Shown here one piece after another: positions 26,958 through 34,864 of a stretch of 40,485 nt of DNA (position 1 is its first letter; every line of letters begins with the position of its first letter). The notes under the pieces are model-generated. The model made no database searches. It was not told the DNA's origin and saw nothing but the letters and a program-made list of their open reading frames with translations. Source of the stretch: an uncultured delta proteobacterium (GTDB lineage Bacteria > Myxococcota_A > Polyangia > Polyangiales > Ga0077539). The stretch lies in assembly GCA_903845045.1 (NCBI GenBank), contig CAIMWA010000205.1:1-40485 (forward strand). The letters run 5' to 3'. The translations under genes and the position numbers were made by a program.

Positions 26958-28273
26958 CCCCGGCGCTTCGGCGCGCGCTCGTCACGTCGGCGGCGCTTCA
27001 GATGGTCTGCGCGCTCGTGCTCGGCGGCCGCCTGCACCCCGACGAGGTGCACCAATGGCTGGAGCCCGCCCACCGCTGGATCTTCGGCTACGGCACGCGC
27101 AGCACCGAGTGGTGGCTCGGCATGCGCAACGTGCTCGGACCGGGCCTCGTCGCGGCGGTCTTCGCTTGCTGCAAGGCGCTCGGCGCCACGTCGGCGACCG
27201 CGCTCGTCGGGTCCGCGCAGGCGTGCACCGCGGCGCTCTCGCTGCGCGCTCTCGTGGCGCTGCACCGGGTCGTTGCCCGCGACGCCGGCGAGCCTGCGGC
27301 GGACCGCGCGGTGACGCTCCTGGCGCTGTCGGCGCCCTTCGCAAACCTCGCGTTCCGGCCCATGGGCGAGTCGTTGTCGGTGGTCGCCGCGCTGCTCGCG
27401 CTCGAGGCGCTCCCCGCGGCGCCGGCCATCGCCGGAGCGTGCCTCGGCGCGGCCTTCGTGGTGCGGTACCCGTCGGGGCTGCTCGCGCTTGCGCCCGCGT
27501 GGTCGCTTCGTCGCAACCCGAGGAACCTCCTGCGCTTCGCCTTCGGCGGCGGGGCAGTTCTCGCCGTGCTCGGCATCGCCGACGGCGTCGCGTGGGGGAG
27601 CGCCTTCCATTCGGTGCGCGCGTACGTGTCGTTCAACTTCGTGGCCGGTCGCGCGAGCATCGACTTCGGCTCCCGGCCCGCGTGGTTCTACCTCGCAGTG
27701 CTTCCGCTGCTGGCTCCCCTCGGCGCGCTGGTGCCGCCCTGGCCTCGCCGCCTCGGCGTGACCGGCGCGACGGGGCTCGTCTACGTCCTCGTGATGTCCG
27801 CCGTGGCCCACAAGGAGCTTCGCTTCGCCCTCGTCGCGGTGCCCTTCGCGACGGCGGCGCTCGCGGCGGGCGGAGCGTGGCGCTCGCGGCGGGCGGAGAC
27901 GCTCGCCATCGTCGTCACCGCGCTGCAGTCGGCAGTGATCGTGGTCGGCCTTCGCCACACCAACTACTGCCAGGGCGAGGAGGCTCGCGCGGCCATGTGG
28001 TTGGGAACGCGCGGCGACGTGCGCGAGGTGGTCATGGTGAACGCGACGCACCCGGGCTACGTCCGCCTGCGCCGCGATGTTCCGGTCACCGGCGATCGTC
28101 ACGAGCACTGCGCTGCGACCGTCGCCGACCTCGCGCGGCGAGGAGGCGCGTGCGTGCCGGGGCGCTTCCTCGTCTGCGATGGGCGGCGCGGCGCGTGCTC
28201 AGCCGAGAGCTTCGGCGCTGCGTGCGGCGTCGTGGCCACCTTCGGGCGCACGACCGTCGTCACGGCCCGCTGA
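26954..28273 (+). CDS. GT22-type (ALG9/GPI mannosyltransferase-like) membrane glycosyltransferase
   Basis: 439 residues from a GTG in a 4-base overlap with the lipoprotein stop. After the first helix the loop HPDEVHQWLEPAHRWIFGYG then TRSTEW is the signature of glycosyltransferase family 22, known from eukaryotic ALG9/PIG-B enzymes that move mannose from dolichol-phosphate. About nine to ten hydrophobic helices follow (LVAAVFACCKALGAT, FYLAVLPLLAPLGALVPPW, LVYVLVMSAVAHKELRFALV). HKELRF is also typical. In bacteria the donor is probably a polyprenyl-phosphate sugar; the acceptor is unknown. The last 75 bases overlap the convergent TetR gene. Confidence 0.85.
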   Translation: MTPALRRALVTSAALQMVCALVLGGRLHPDEVHQWLEPAHRWIFGYGTRSTEWWLGMRNVLGPGLVAAVFACCKALGATSATALVGSAQACTAALSLRALVALHRVVARDAGEPAADRAVTLLALSAPFANLAFRPMGESLSVVAALLALEALPAAPAIAGACLGAAFVVRYPSGLLALAPAWSLRRNPRNLLRFAFGGGAVLAVLGIADGVAWGSAFHSVRAYVSFNFVAGRASIDFGSRPAWFYLAVLPLLAPLGALVPPWPRRLGVTGATGLVYVLVMSAVAHKELRFALVAVPFATAALAAGGAWRSRRAETLAIVVTALQSAVIVVGLRHTNYCQGEEARAAMWLGTRGDVREVVMVNATHPGYVRLRRDVPVTGDRHEHCAATVADLARRGGACVPGRFLVCDGRRGACSAESFGAACGVVATFGRTTVVTAR

Positions 28274-28957
28274 GACCGGCGCGGCGAGTCCGTCGACGAC
28301 GACCCGAAGCAGCACCTCGGGGACCTCGGCGAGGGGGCCGATGTCGTCGCCGGAGAGCGCGCGATGCAGCAGGTGCTCCACCGCGCCGACCACGATGGCC
28401 GCGGTGACCTTCGCCGCCAACGGCCGGAGCAGGCCGTGCGCGTGCGCGGCGTCCGTCAGCAGCACCGCCCGTCGGTCGATCTCCGCGGCGAGGACGGCCA
28501 CCGGCGCGCTCGGACCGTGCCGGGGAGCGCGTCGCTCCTGCAAGTACAGCCGGGTAACGTCGCGGTGCGCGAGCACCGTCGCCGAAAGCTCCAGCGCGAG
28601 GGTCTGGTACCCGGCGAGCAGGGCCTCCCGGGTGGTGGCGTCGCGGAGCGTGCCCTCGCAGCGATCGAGCGCGCCGAGCGTCGCGTCGCGCACCGGCTCT
28701 ACGAGGGCGTCGAGCAGCTCGGCGAGGCCCCCGAAGTACGTATAGAAGCTGCCCTTGGCGACCTTCGCGCGGCGCACCACGTCGTCGACGGACACCGCCT
28801 CGACGCCCCGCTGAAGGAACAACTCCAGCGCCGCCCGCGCGATGTCCTGCGTGCGCGCCCGCCGGTTCGCATCGCGCGCTCCCCCCTCGGGGCCCGGTCG
28901 CTCCGCCGGTCGCTTGCGCGGACGCACCGCCGGCGCTCGCCGCCGCGCGCTTGACAT
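28199..28957 (-). CDS. TetR/AcrR family transcriptional regulator
   Basis: 252 residues. The N-terminal 35 residues are basic and disordered. The HTH unit spans about 36-82 with IARAALELFLQRGVEAVSVD then DVVRRAKVAKGSFYTYFGG, a clear TetR DNA-binding domain. The remainder is the helical ligand/dimer domain. ATG 28957 is preferred to the TTG one codon upstream. It is divergent from a histidine-motif hydroxylase with a palindromic site in the 78-base gap, so it probably represses that gene and itself. The C-terminal 25 residues (GRDDGRAPEGGHDAARSAE) look like an extension created by overlap with the mannosyltransferase gene. Confidence 0.9.
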   Translation of the reverse strand: MSSARRRAPAVRPRKRPAERPGPEGGARDANRRARTQDIARAALELFLQRGVEAVSVDDVVRRAKVAKGSFYTYFGGLAELLDALVEPVRDATLGALDRCEGTLRDATTREALLAGYQTLALELSATVLAHRDVTRLYLQERRAPRHGPSAPVAVLAAEIDRRAVLLTDAAHAHGLLRPLAAKVTAAIVVGAVEHLLHRALSGDDIGPLAEVPEVLLRVVVDGLAAPVSAGRDDGRAPEGGHDAARSAEALG

Positions 28958-28980
28958 CAACGCCCCCGCGTCGGCAATGT
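28951..28980 (+). promoter_or_regulatory. Candidate promoter for the histidine-motif hydroxylase gene
   Basis: A perfect -35 TTGACA (28951-28956) is followed after 18 bases by CAATGT (28975-28980), a weak -10. The predicted transcription start falls inside or beside the palindromic site at 28983-28996, which fits repression by the divergent TetR protein. The -35 overlaps the TetR start codon region on the other strand. Confidence 0.35.
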
Positions 28981-28982
28981 CA

Positions 28983-28996
28983 TGACCGTTCGGTCA
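28983..28996. promoter_or_regulatory. Palindromic operator, probable TetR binding site
   Basis: TGACCG-TT-CGGTCA is an inverted repeat with 6-bp arms and a 2-base centre, in the short gap between the divergent TetR and hydroxylase genes. Its size and TGACCG/CGGTCA arms are of the kind bound by many TetR-family repressors of lipid-metabolism and efflux genes. Confidence 0.6.
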
Positions 28997-29035
28997 GTAT
29001 TTTCCGAGGGGTCTCGGTGTGAAGGGAAGGTACGC

Positions 29036-29581
29036 ATGATCGGCCTGCCGCTGGCGCTCTTGTACAGCAACGCATGGGAGTGGGTGATCCACAAGTACGC
29101 GCTGCACGGGCTGGGCAAGCGCCGCGAGAGCTTCTGGAGCTTTCACTGGCACGACCACCACAAGCACGCGCGCCGCGAGGCCATGGCCGACCACCAGTAC
29201 CAGCGCTCGGTCTTCGGCTGGCACGGCCAGGGCAAGGAGGCCCTCGGCCTGGCCTTCGCGACGCTGGTGCACCTCCCGCTCGCCCGTCGATGGCCGTGGT
29301 TCACCGCCGGCGTGGTCTTCAGCCAGTGGAATTACTACCGGGTGCACAAGCGCTCGCATCAGGACCCGGCGTGGGCGCGGGAGCATCTCCCGTGGCACTA
29401 CGACCACCACATGGGGCCGAACCAGCACGCGAACTGGTGCGTGACCTGGCCGTGGTTCGACCACGTGATGGGGACCCGGGAGCCGTACCTCGGCACCGAG
29501 CGTGAGGCGTCGGACCGCGCGAGGGCGTCGGCGAGGGCTGCACGTGGCGTTGCGGTGGCGGCCGAGGGCGAGGGGGGGTAA
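29036..29581 (+). CDS. Histidine-motif membrane hydroxylase/desaturase-like protein
   Basis: 181 residues from ATG (MIGLPLALLYSNAWEW), with a GAAGGGAAGG ribosome site upstream. Three histidine clusters of di-iron membrane hydroxylases are visible: VIHKYALHG (H19, H24), FHWHDHHKHARR and HYDHHMGPNQHANW. Hydrophobic helices lie at the N-terminus and at RWPWFTAGVVFSQW. The set matches the fatty acid hydroxylase/sterol desaturase superfamily, which inserts oxygen into lipids or carotenoids at the membrane. The substrate is unknown. It is divergent from and likely controlled by the TetR gene. The helicase gene begins 14 bases after it. Confidence 0.82.
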   Translation: MIGLPLALLYSNAWEWVIHKYALHGLGKRRESFWSFHWHDHHKHARREAMADHQYQRSVFGWHGQGKEALGLAFATLVHLPLARRWPWFTAGVVFSQWNYYRVHKRSHQDPAWAREHLPWHYDHHMGPNQHANWCVTWPWFDHVMGTREPYLGTEREASDRARASARAARGVAVAAEGEGG

Positions 29582-29595
29582 GAACGTCGCCCCCG

Positions 29596-32166
29596 ATGAC
29601 AGACCCCAACGATTCCAAGCCGGCCACGGACGGCGAACTGCGCACCATCGTCGGCGAGGAGGAGAAGCTCCTCCGCCGCGTCACCGAGAACCTCGAGGCG
29701 GTGCCGGTGACCTACCGGGTCGACTACGACGCCGAGATGCTCGAGCTGCGCGACCTCATCGGCGACGCGCGCGCCGAGGACCTGCCGGCGCTGATGGCGG
29801 AGATGGAGCGCCTGCGCGGCGTCGCCTCCCGTCGCGCCGAGGTGCCCATCGGCAAGGCGGACCTCGCGAGCCCGTATTTCGGGCACATGCGCCTCGTCGA
29901 GGGCGGGCGTCCGCGAGATGTGCTCATCGGCAACAGCACCTTCGTCGACACCGAGCGCGGCGTGCGCATCGTCGACTGGCGCGACGCCCCGGTCTCGCGG
30001 ATCTACTACCGCTACCAGGAGGGCGACGACTACGAGGAGGAGTTCGGCGGCAAGACCCTCGAGGGCGTGATGTCCGTGCGCCGCGCGGTGGTCATCCGCG
30101 GCGGCGAGCTCAAGCGCGTCGTGGCGCCGCAGGGCGTGTACTTCCGCACCAAGGAGGGCTGGTCGCGGGCCTCGGTGCACGCGGCGAAGCTCCAGGGCGG
30201 CCAGCTCTCGGCGGTGCGACCGCCCACCGAGGACGAGCGTCGCGAGGCGTCGAAGTCCCGCGGCAAGCTCGGCGTCGGCGTCGAGGGGCGCGAGGACAAG
30301 CACCTCCCGGAGATCCCCTCGCTCATCGACCCGCGGCAGTTCGAGCTCATCACGCGCTCGTCGTCGGGCCTCGCGGTGATCCAGGGCGGCGCCGGCTCCG
30401 GCAAGACGACCATCGGGTTGCACCGCATGGCGTACCTCTCGTTCAACGATCCCAAGCGCTTCGCGCCGGACCACATGATGGTGGTGGTCTTCAACCGCGC
30501 GCTGGCGTCGTACATCGTGCGCGTGCTGCCGGGGCTCGGCGTCGAGGGCGTGCACGTCACGACGTACTCCGAGTGGGTGCATCGCCAGCGCGAGAAGCAC
30601 CTCCCGAAGGTTCCCGACGCGACCCGCGACGACACGCCGGGCCTCGTCTCTCGCGTGAAGAAGCACCCGATGATGCTCCACCTCATCGACGAGCGCGTGG
30701 CCGCCGAGGAGCAGCGCGCCCTCGACACGCTTCGCGAAGCATCCCGTATCCACGGCATGGAGGAAGCCCTGCTGGCGGCGTGGAAGGGGCTGGCCGGCAA
30801 CCCCCTCTCGCGCCGGCTCACCGGCCTCGGGCTGTGGGTTCGCGGCGAGCGTCACCTCGACGGCGTCGCCGCGGCGCACCTTCCGCCGCGCGTGCAGATG
30901 GACCTGCAGCGCACCATCGATCCGCTGATGCGCCGCGCCCGCGACGTGGTGTGGGACTGGGCCGAGATCGTCACCGACTTCTCGGCGCTGCGCGGCGCTG
31001 CGGACCGTTGGGCCCCCGGTCGCTTCAGCGACGCGGACCTCGCGGCGGCGGTGCGCTGGAGCGCCGAGCGGTGCACCCGCTGGGTCGTCGCGGACACGAG
31101 CACCGACGAGGAGGACGAGCGCGGGGCGGCCAAGGCCGACCGCAAGCAGAAGCGCAAGGTCGCCGCCAAGGATCGCGCGGAGAAGCGCCGCTTCGGCGAA
31201 GAGGAGACGGAGCCCGAGGACCTCGGCTGGGAGTCGTCCATGGCGTCGACGCGCGAGGAGCACGACGTGCGCGGCGACGACAACGACGAGCCGCGGGAGC
31301 CCGCCCAGGTCGACGCGCGCGTGGGCGCCGATGGCCAGCTCGAGGACGAGCCCGACGACGCGATCGACGCCGAGGACGATCCGTTGCTGCTGCGCCTGTA
31401 CCAGCGCAAGCGCGGCGCGCTGCGCGGACCGTCGAAGCAGCCGCTGCGCTTCGAGCACCTCTTCGTCGACGAGGCCCAGGACCTCTCGCCGATGGAGCTC
31501 TCGGTGCTCCTCGGCGTCGCATCGGAGGACTGCTCCGTGACGCTCGCCGGCGACACCGCGCAGCGCCTGCTCATGGACAACGGCTTCTCCGACTGGAAGG
31601 GCGTGCTCCGCGATCTCGGCCTCGAAGGCGTCGAGGTCGAGCCGCTGCGCATCGGCTACCGCTCGACGCTCGCGGTGCTCGCCTTCGCCCGCGAGATCCT
31701 CGGGCCGCTCGCCGAGGCCGAGGCGCCGCTCGCCACGCGCCACGGCGCGCCGGTGGAGTTCCACGGCTTCAACGAGGTGGGCGCCGCGGTGGCGTTCCTC
31801 GCCGAGGCGCTGCGGGAGCTCTCGATCAACGAGCCCCGTGCGAACGTCGCTCTCATCGCCCGGGACCCGGACCGCGCCGACATCTACTTCGACGGTCTCT
31901 GGAAGGCCGAGGTGCCGCGCCTCGCACGCGTGAAGGACCAGGACTTCTGCTTCCGCCCGGGCGTAGAGGTCACCGACATCCGGCAGGTGAAGGGCCTCGA
32001 GTTCGACTACGTCGTGCTCGTCGACGTCACCGCGGGCCAGTACCCCGTGGACGACGAGTCCCGGCACCTTCTGCACATCGGAGCGACGCGCGCCGCGCAC
32101 CAGCTCTGGATCGTCGCCACGGGCCCGGCGTCCCCGCTGCTCCCGAAGTACATGATCGTCGACTGA
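29596..32166 (+). CDS. HelD-like UvrD/Rep superfamily helicase
   Basis: 856 residues. The N-terminal region (1-130) is charged and helical (LRRVTENLEAVP, MLELRDLIGDARAEDLPALM). A conserved HelD-type stretch follows (SPYFGHMRLVEGG, GVRIVDWRDAPVSRIYYRYQ). Walker A is GGAGSGKTT (K270), the Walker B/helicase motif is FVDEAQDLSP (about 624-633), and later motifs are GYRSTLAVLAFAREIL and RQVKGLEFDYVVLVDV. A long Asp/Glu-rich insert (about 500-590) interrupts the helicase core. HelD proteins bind RNA polymerase and release it from stalled complexes in Gram-positive bacteria; the same role here is inference. No protein that binds beta-lactams or rifamycins is nearby. Confidence 0.85.
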   Translation: MTDPNDSKPATDGELRTIVGEEEKLLRRVTENLEAVPVTYRVDYDAEMLELRDLIGDARAEDLPALMAEMERLRGVASRRAEVPIGKADLASPYFGHMRLVEGGRPRDVLIGNSTFVDTERGVRIVDWRDAPVSRIYYRYQEGDDYEEEFGGKTLEGVMSVRRAVVIRGGELKRVVAPQGVYFRTKEGWSRASVHAAKLQGGQLSAVRPPTEDERREASKSRGKLGVGVEGREDKHLPEIPSLIDPRQFELITRSSSGLAVIQGGAGSGKTTIGLHRMAYLSFNDPKRFAPDHMMVVVFNRALASYIVRVLPGLGVEGVHVTTYSEWVHRQREKHLPKVPDATRDDTPGLVSRVKKHPMMLHLIDERVAAEEQRALDTLREASRIHGMEEALLAAWKGLAGNPLSRRLTGLGLWVRGERHLDGVAAAHLPPRVQMDLQRTIDPLMRRARDVVWDWAEIVTDFSALRGAADRWAPGRFSDADLAAAVRWSAERCTRWVVADTSTDEEDERGAAKADRKQKRKVAAKDRAEKRRFGEEETEPEDLGWESSMASTREEHDVRGDDNDEPREPAQVDARVGADGQLEDEPDDAIDAEDDPLLLRLYQRKRGALRGPSKQPLRFEHLFVDEAQDLSPMELSVLLGVASEDCSVTLAGDTAQRLLMDNGFSDWKGVLRDLGLEGVEVEPLRIGYRSTLAVLAFAREILGPLAEAEAPLATRHGAPVEFHGFNEVGAAVAFLAEALRELSINEPRANVALIARDPDRADIYFDGLWKAEVPRLARVKDQDFCFRPGVEVTDIRQVKGLEFDYVVLVDVTAGQYPVDDESRHLLHIGATRAAHQLWIVATGPASPLLPKYMIVD

Positions 32167-32216
32167 CGCGCCGCGGTTCCCCCCGCATCTCACCTCTGGC
32201 CCGATCCTTGGAGTGT

Positions 32217-32237
32217 TCCCGCCCGGACCCGGCGGGA
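32217..32237. other. Hairpin in the gap after the helicase gene
   Basis: TCCCGCC/GGCGGGA forms a perfect 7-bp stem with a seven-base loop, 50 bases after the helicase stop and 60 before the next gene. No T run follows, so an intrinsic terminator is uncertain. The rest of the 131-base gap shows nothing I recognise. Confidence 0.3.
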
Positions 32238-32297
32238 GCACGTCTCTGTGCCACGCTGGGCCAGCGGGTGACGCCACCTCACCACAGCGAGGTACCG

Positions 32298-33122
32298 ATG
32301 AACGCGACGACGAGCCTTCGAGGGGTCTTCCTGGGTGTCTTCATGGTCGCGTGCGGTTCCGTGGCCGTGCGGCCGTTCCCCGAGGGCGACGCCGCCACCG
32401 ACGCACCATCGACCGTCGACGCCGCGACCGTGGACCGCCCGGACGCTCCGCCCGTGTCGACGGACGTTCCGGTGGTGCGAGACGTCACGCCGCCCACCGA
32501 CGCCGGGCGCACGTGCACGGGTCCGGGCCAGTGTCCCAACGGCACCGAGTGCTTCGGCGGCCAGGGCTGCGGCGTTCCCTGGACCTGCGTGCCCATGCTC
32601 GGGCGCGCCTGCACCGCGGACTACGCTCCGTTCTGCGGCTGCGACGGCCAGACGTTCCATGGGAGCTCTAGTTGCCCCGACCGCCCCTGGGCGAGCCGCG
32701 GTGACTGCCCGGGCGACGCCGACGCAGGACCGCCGCCTGCGGGCTGCAACCTGGGCAACGGAACGTTCTGCGCGGTCGGCGCGACGTGCGTGCTCGGTCC
32801 GTGCGCATCGTGCTTCTGCCAGGCCCCGGGGCGCGCGCTCTGCACTGGCGGGTGCCCTCCGGACGACGGCGGAAGCTCTCCCGGTGACGGCGGCATCGCG
32901 CCCTTCGACGCACGAGCCTCCGACGTGTCGCTGCCCCCCACGTGTCCGCCGCAGGACATCCGCGGCCAGGGCTTCTGCGCGCTCTTCCTCGGGTACGCGT
33001 GGGACGGCGCTGCATGCGTCGGCGTGGGCGGGTGCAGCTGCGTCGGCACCGACTGCGCTTCGATCTACCGCGACCTCGCGTCGTGCGATGCGGCCCACGC
33101 CGCCTGCGCGCGCCCGCTCTGA
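32298..33122 (+). CDS. Cys-rich lipoprotein with Kazal-like domain
   Basis: 274 residues. The lipoprotein signal is LGVFLGVFMVAC-type (Cys19), with GAGGTACC just upstream of the ATG. A Thr/Asp/Val-rich linker (about 20-70) is followed by Cys-rich modules. Residues 75-140 include RACTADYAPFCGCDGQTFHG and end GDC, the pattern of Kazal-type protease-inhibitor domains (C-x-x-x-Y-x-P-V/F-CGCDG-x-T-Y/F). Later stretches (CAVGATCVLGPCASCFCQ, GGCSCVGTDCASIYRDLASC) are further disulfide-rich modules. Myxobacteria carry many such surface lipoproteins; inhibition of a protease is possible but not shown. It is convergent with lipB, four bases apart. Confidence 0.82.
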   Translation: MNATTSLRGVFLGVFMVACGSVAVRPFPEGDAATDAPSTVDAATVDRPDAPPVSTDVPVVRDVTPPTDAGRTCTGPGQCPNGTECFGGQGCGVPWTCVPMLGRACTADYAPFCGCDGQTFHGSSSCPDRPWASRGDCPGDADAGPPPAGCNLGNGTFCAVGATCVLGPCASCFCQAPGRALCTGGCPPDDGGSSPGDGGIAPFDARASDVSLPPTCPPQDIRGQGFCALFLGYAWDGAACVGVGGCSCVGTDCASIYRDLASCDAAHAACARPL

Positions 33123-33126
33123 CTCG

Positions 33127-33861
33127 CTACGGGAGCTCCGTGCCGAACGGCGCGGCCACGGCATCGAAGACGGCCTCGAAGTGCGTGACCGCCCGTCGCG
33201 CGAGGGCCTCGACGGAAGGCACGTCGGGCACCCCCAGCGCGGCGAGCGACGTCACCGGATGCTGCCGGATGCCGCACGGCACGATCACACTGAAGTCCTC
33301 GAGGCGCGTGGTCGCGTTGAGGGCAAAGCCGTGCATGGTGATCCAGCGCGAGATCTTGACGCCGATGGCGCCGATCTTCGCGGGGTTGCCGTTGCGCTCC
33401 TGGCCCGGCCAAGTGCTCGTCGAGTCGAGGTCCACCCAAGCCCCGATGAGGTCGTCGCGCGAGCCCGCTCCGATGCCGTGATCGGCGCAGAGGAGGGCCA
33501 TCACGCGCACCAGATCGCGCACGTAGCGGCGCACGTCCTGCCGATCGGGCGCGAGGTCGAAGATCGGGTACGCCACGAGCTGCCCCGGGCCATGGAACGT
33601 GACGTCGCCGCCGCGCTCCGTCTCCTCGAGGTCGATGCCGCGCTCGCGCAGGAGATCCGCCGACAGAAGCAGGTTCTCCGCGTGCGCCGAGCGACCCATG
33701 GTGACCACCGAAGGGTGCTCGAGCAGCAGCAGCGTGTCGCCGATCTCGCGCGCCGTGCGCCGCTCGACGAGGGTGCGCTGCAGCGCGTGCGCCTCGGCGT
33801 AGGCGACCGTGCCCAGCCACACCGGCGAAAACGTGCGCGTCGCGTGCGTGCGGGGGTCCAT
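33127..33861 (-). CDS. lipB: Lipoyl(octanoyl) transferase LipB
   Basis: 244 residues from ATG (MDPRTHATRTFSPVWLG). Motifs are complete: LLLLEHPSVVTMGRSAHAEN, ERGGDVTFHGPGQLVAYPI, the catalytic Lys in AKIGAIGVKIS (K162) and Cys in VIVPCGI (C196). It transfers octanoyl from acyl-carrier protein to lipoyl domains of 2-oxoacid dehydrogenases and the glycine cleavage system, the first step of lipoate assembly. LipA is not adjacent. The start lies five bases after the end of the RNase HII-like gene, so the two are probably cotranscribed. Confidence 0.95.
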   Translation of the reverse strand: MDPRTHATRTFSPVWLGTVAYAEAHALQRTLVERRTAREIGDTLLLLEHPSVVTMGRSAHAENLLLSADLLRERGIDLEETERGGDVTFHGPGQLVAYPIFDLAPDRQDVRRYVRDLVRVMALLCADHGIGAGSRDDLIGAWVDLDSTSTWPGQERNGNPAKIGAIGVKISRWITMHGFALNATTRLEDFSVIVPCGIRQHPVTSLAALGVPDVPSVEALARRAVTHFEAVFDAVAAPFGTELP

Positions 33862-33866
33862 CGGGG

Positions 33867-34784
33867 TCAGCGTTCGAAGCAGTCGTCGGGGATGTGCCGC
33901 GCGGCGCGCACCAGCGTCGTGGCCTGGATGTACCGGGTCGTGACCGGGTCGTGGTAGCCGCTCGCCGGGCGCAGGTCGGGCACGCCGCCGACGAGGTCGC
34001 GGTGGATGCGAAGCATCGAGAGCTCCCGCACGTATTTGCCCACGAGCGAGGCGAGGCCCACGGCCGCGTCGGAGGCATCGGCGTCCTGCACGAAGGCCAC
34101 CGATCCGACGCTCGGAACGCGATACGCGGCGCGCCTGCGCGACTCCTCCTCGATGGCCACGAGGGGGCTCAGGCGCTCGAGCTCCTGCGCGTAGCGCTTG
34201 CGTCCGCCCACCTTGCCGCAAACCGCGCGCACCGGCGCACCGGCTTCGCGACGCAGCGCAGCCACCAGGTCGACCATCCTCGCCAGGTCGACGTCGAAGC
34301 GCGAGCGCCCGTGGTCCTGCTCGACGTGCAGGCGGCGGTTGCAGACGCTGAAATAGCGCACCGCGCGCAGCGCACCGCCGGCATCGAGGAGCGCCCTCGC
34401 TGCGTCGCGCCGCGCCTCGGTGACCACGCCGTCGAACGCGGGCAGCGGCACCGGAGCGCCGAAGCACATCCGCGGAGCGTCGCCGGTGGGGCAGAGGGCT
34501 CGTAGCGCGGCATCGTCTTGCATGCACAGCGCCGCCGAGAGCTCCGAGAAATTCGCAGGGCGCAGGCCCAGGTGGACCTCGAGCAGCGCGAGCACCGTTC
34601 CCTCGAGGTGGCGCATCGCACCGTGCGCGCCGACGGCCTTGCTGTCGCCGATGCCCGCGGCCCGCGCCGCCGCGTCGAAGGCCTCGACATCGCCCACGGC
34701 GACGAGCGCGCCGGTGACGATCATCGGTCCCAGCCGAGGACCGAGTCCGTTCTCGTCGACGCCGACGTGCAACGCGGGGTTCAT
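33867..34784 (-). CDS. Divergent RNase HII-like protein
   Basis: 305 residues from ATG (MNPALHVGVDENGLGPRLGP); upstream in-frame codons have no family sequence. The RNase HII signature is present in altered form: VDENGLGPRLGPMIVTGALVA (D10, E11), GIGDSKAV (D47-S48-K49) and DADASDAAVGLASLVGKYVR, matching the D...ASI-AK region. The second catalytic Asp of the family, expected in a D-G/D-x stretch, is replaced at AVCGKVGGRKRY (about 188-198). A large insert separates the motifs, making it longer than the usual 200-260 residues. The nucleic-acid substrate and activity are therefore uncertain. It is cotranscribed with lipB. Confidence 0.7.
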   Translation of the reverse strand: MNPALHVGVDENGLGPRLGPMIVTGALVAVGDVEAFDAAARAAGIGDSKAVGAHGAMRHLEGTVLALLEVHLGLRPANFSELSAALCMQDDAALRALCPTGDAPRMCFGAPVPLPAFDGVVTEARRDAARALLDAGGALRAVRYFSVCNRRLHVEQDHGRSRFDVDLARMVDLVAALRREAGAPVRAVCGKVGGRKRYAQELERLSPLVAIEEESRRRAAYRVPSVGSVAFVQDADASDAAVGLASLVGKYVRELSMLRIHRDLVGGVPDLRPASGYHDPVTTRYIQATTLVRAARHIPDDCFER

Positions 34785-34864
34785 CGCGAAGTCCGCGGTG
34801 TACCATCCCTCGCGTCCGGCGCCCGCGCGGAACTTTTCTTCGCCGTCGGCCTCCACACCCAACG

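Noticed and set aside
29398..32277. Long minus-strand open frame opposite the helicase
   Set aside because: A GC-rich shadow: Arg/His/Ala-rich, no domain, and the plus strand carries clear helicase motifs.
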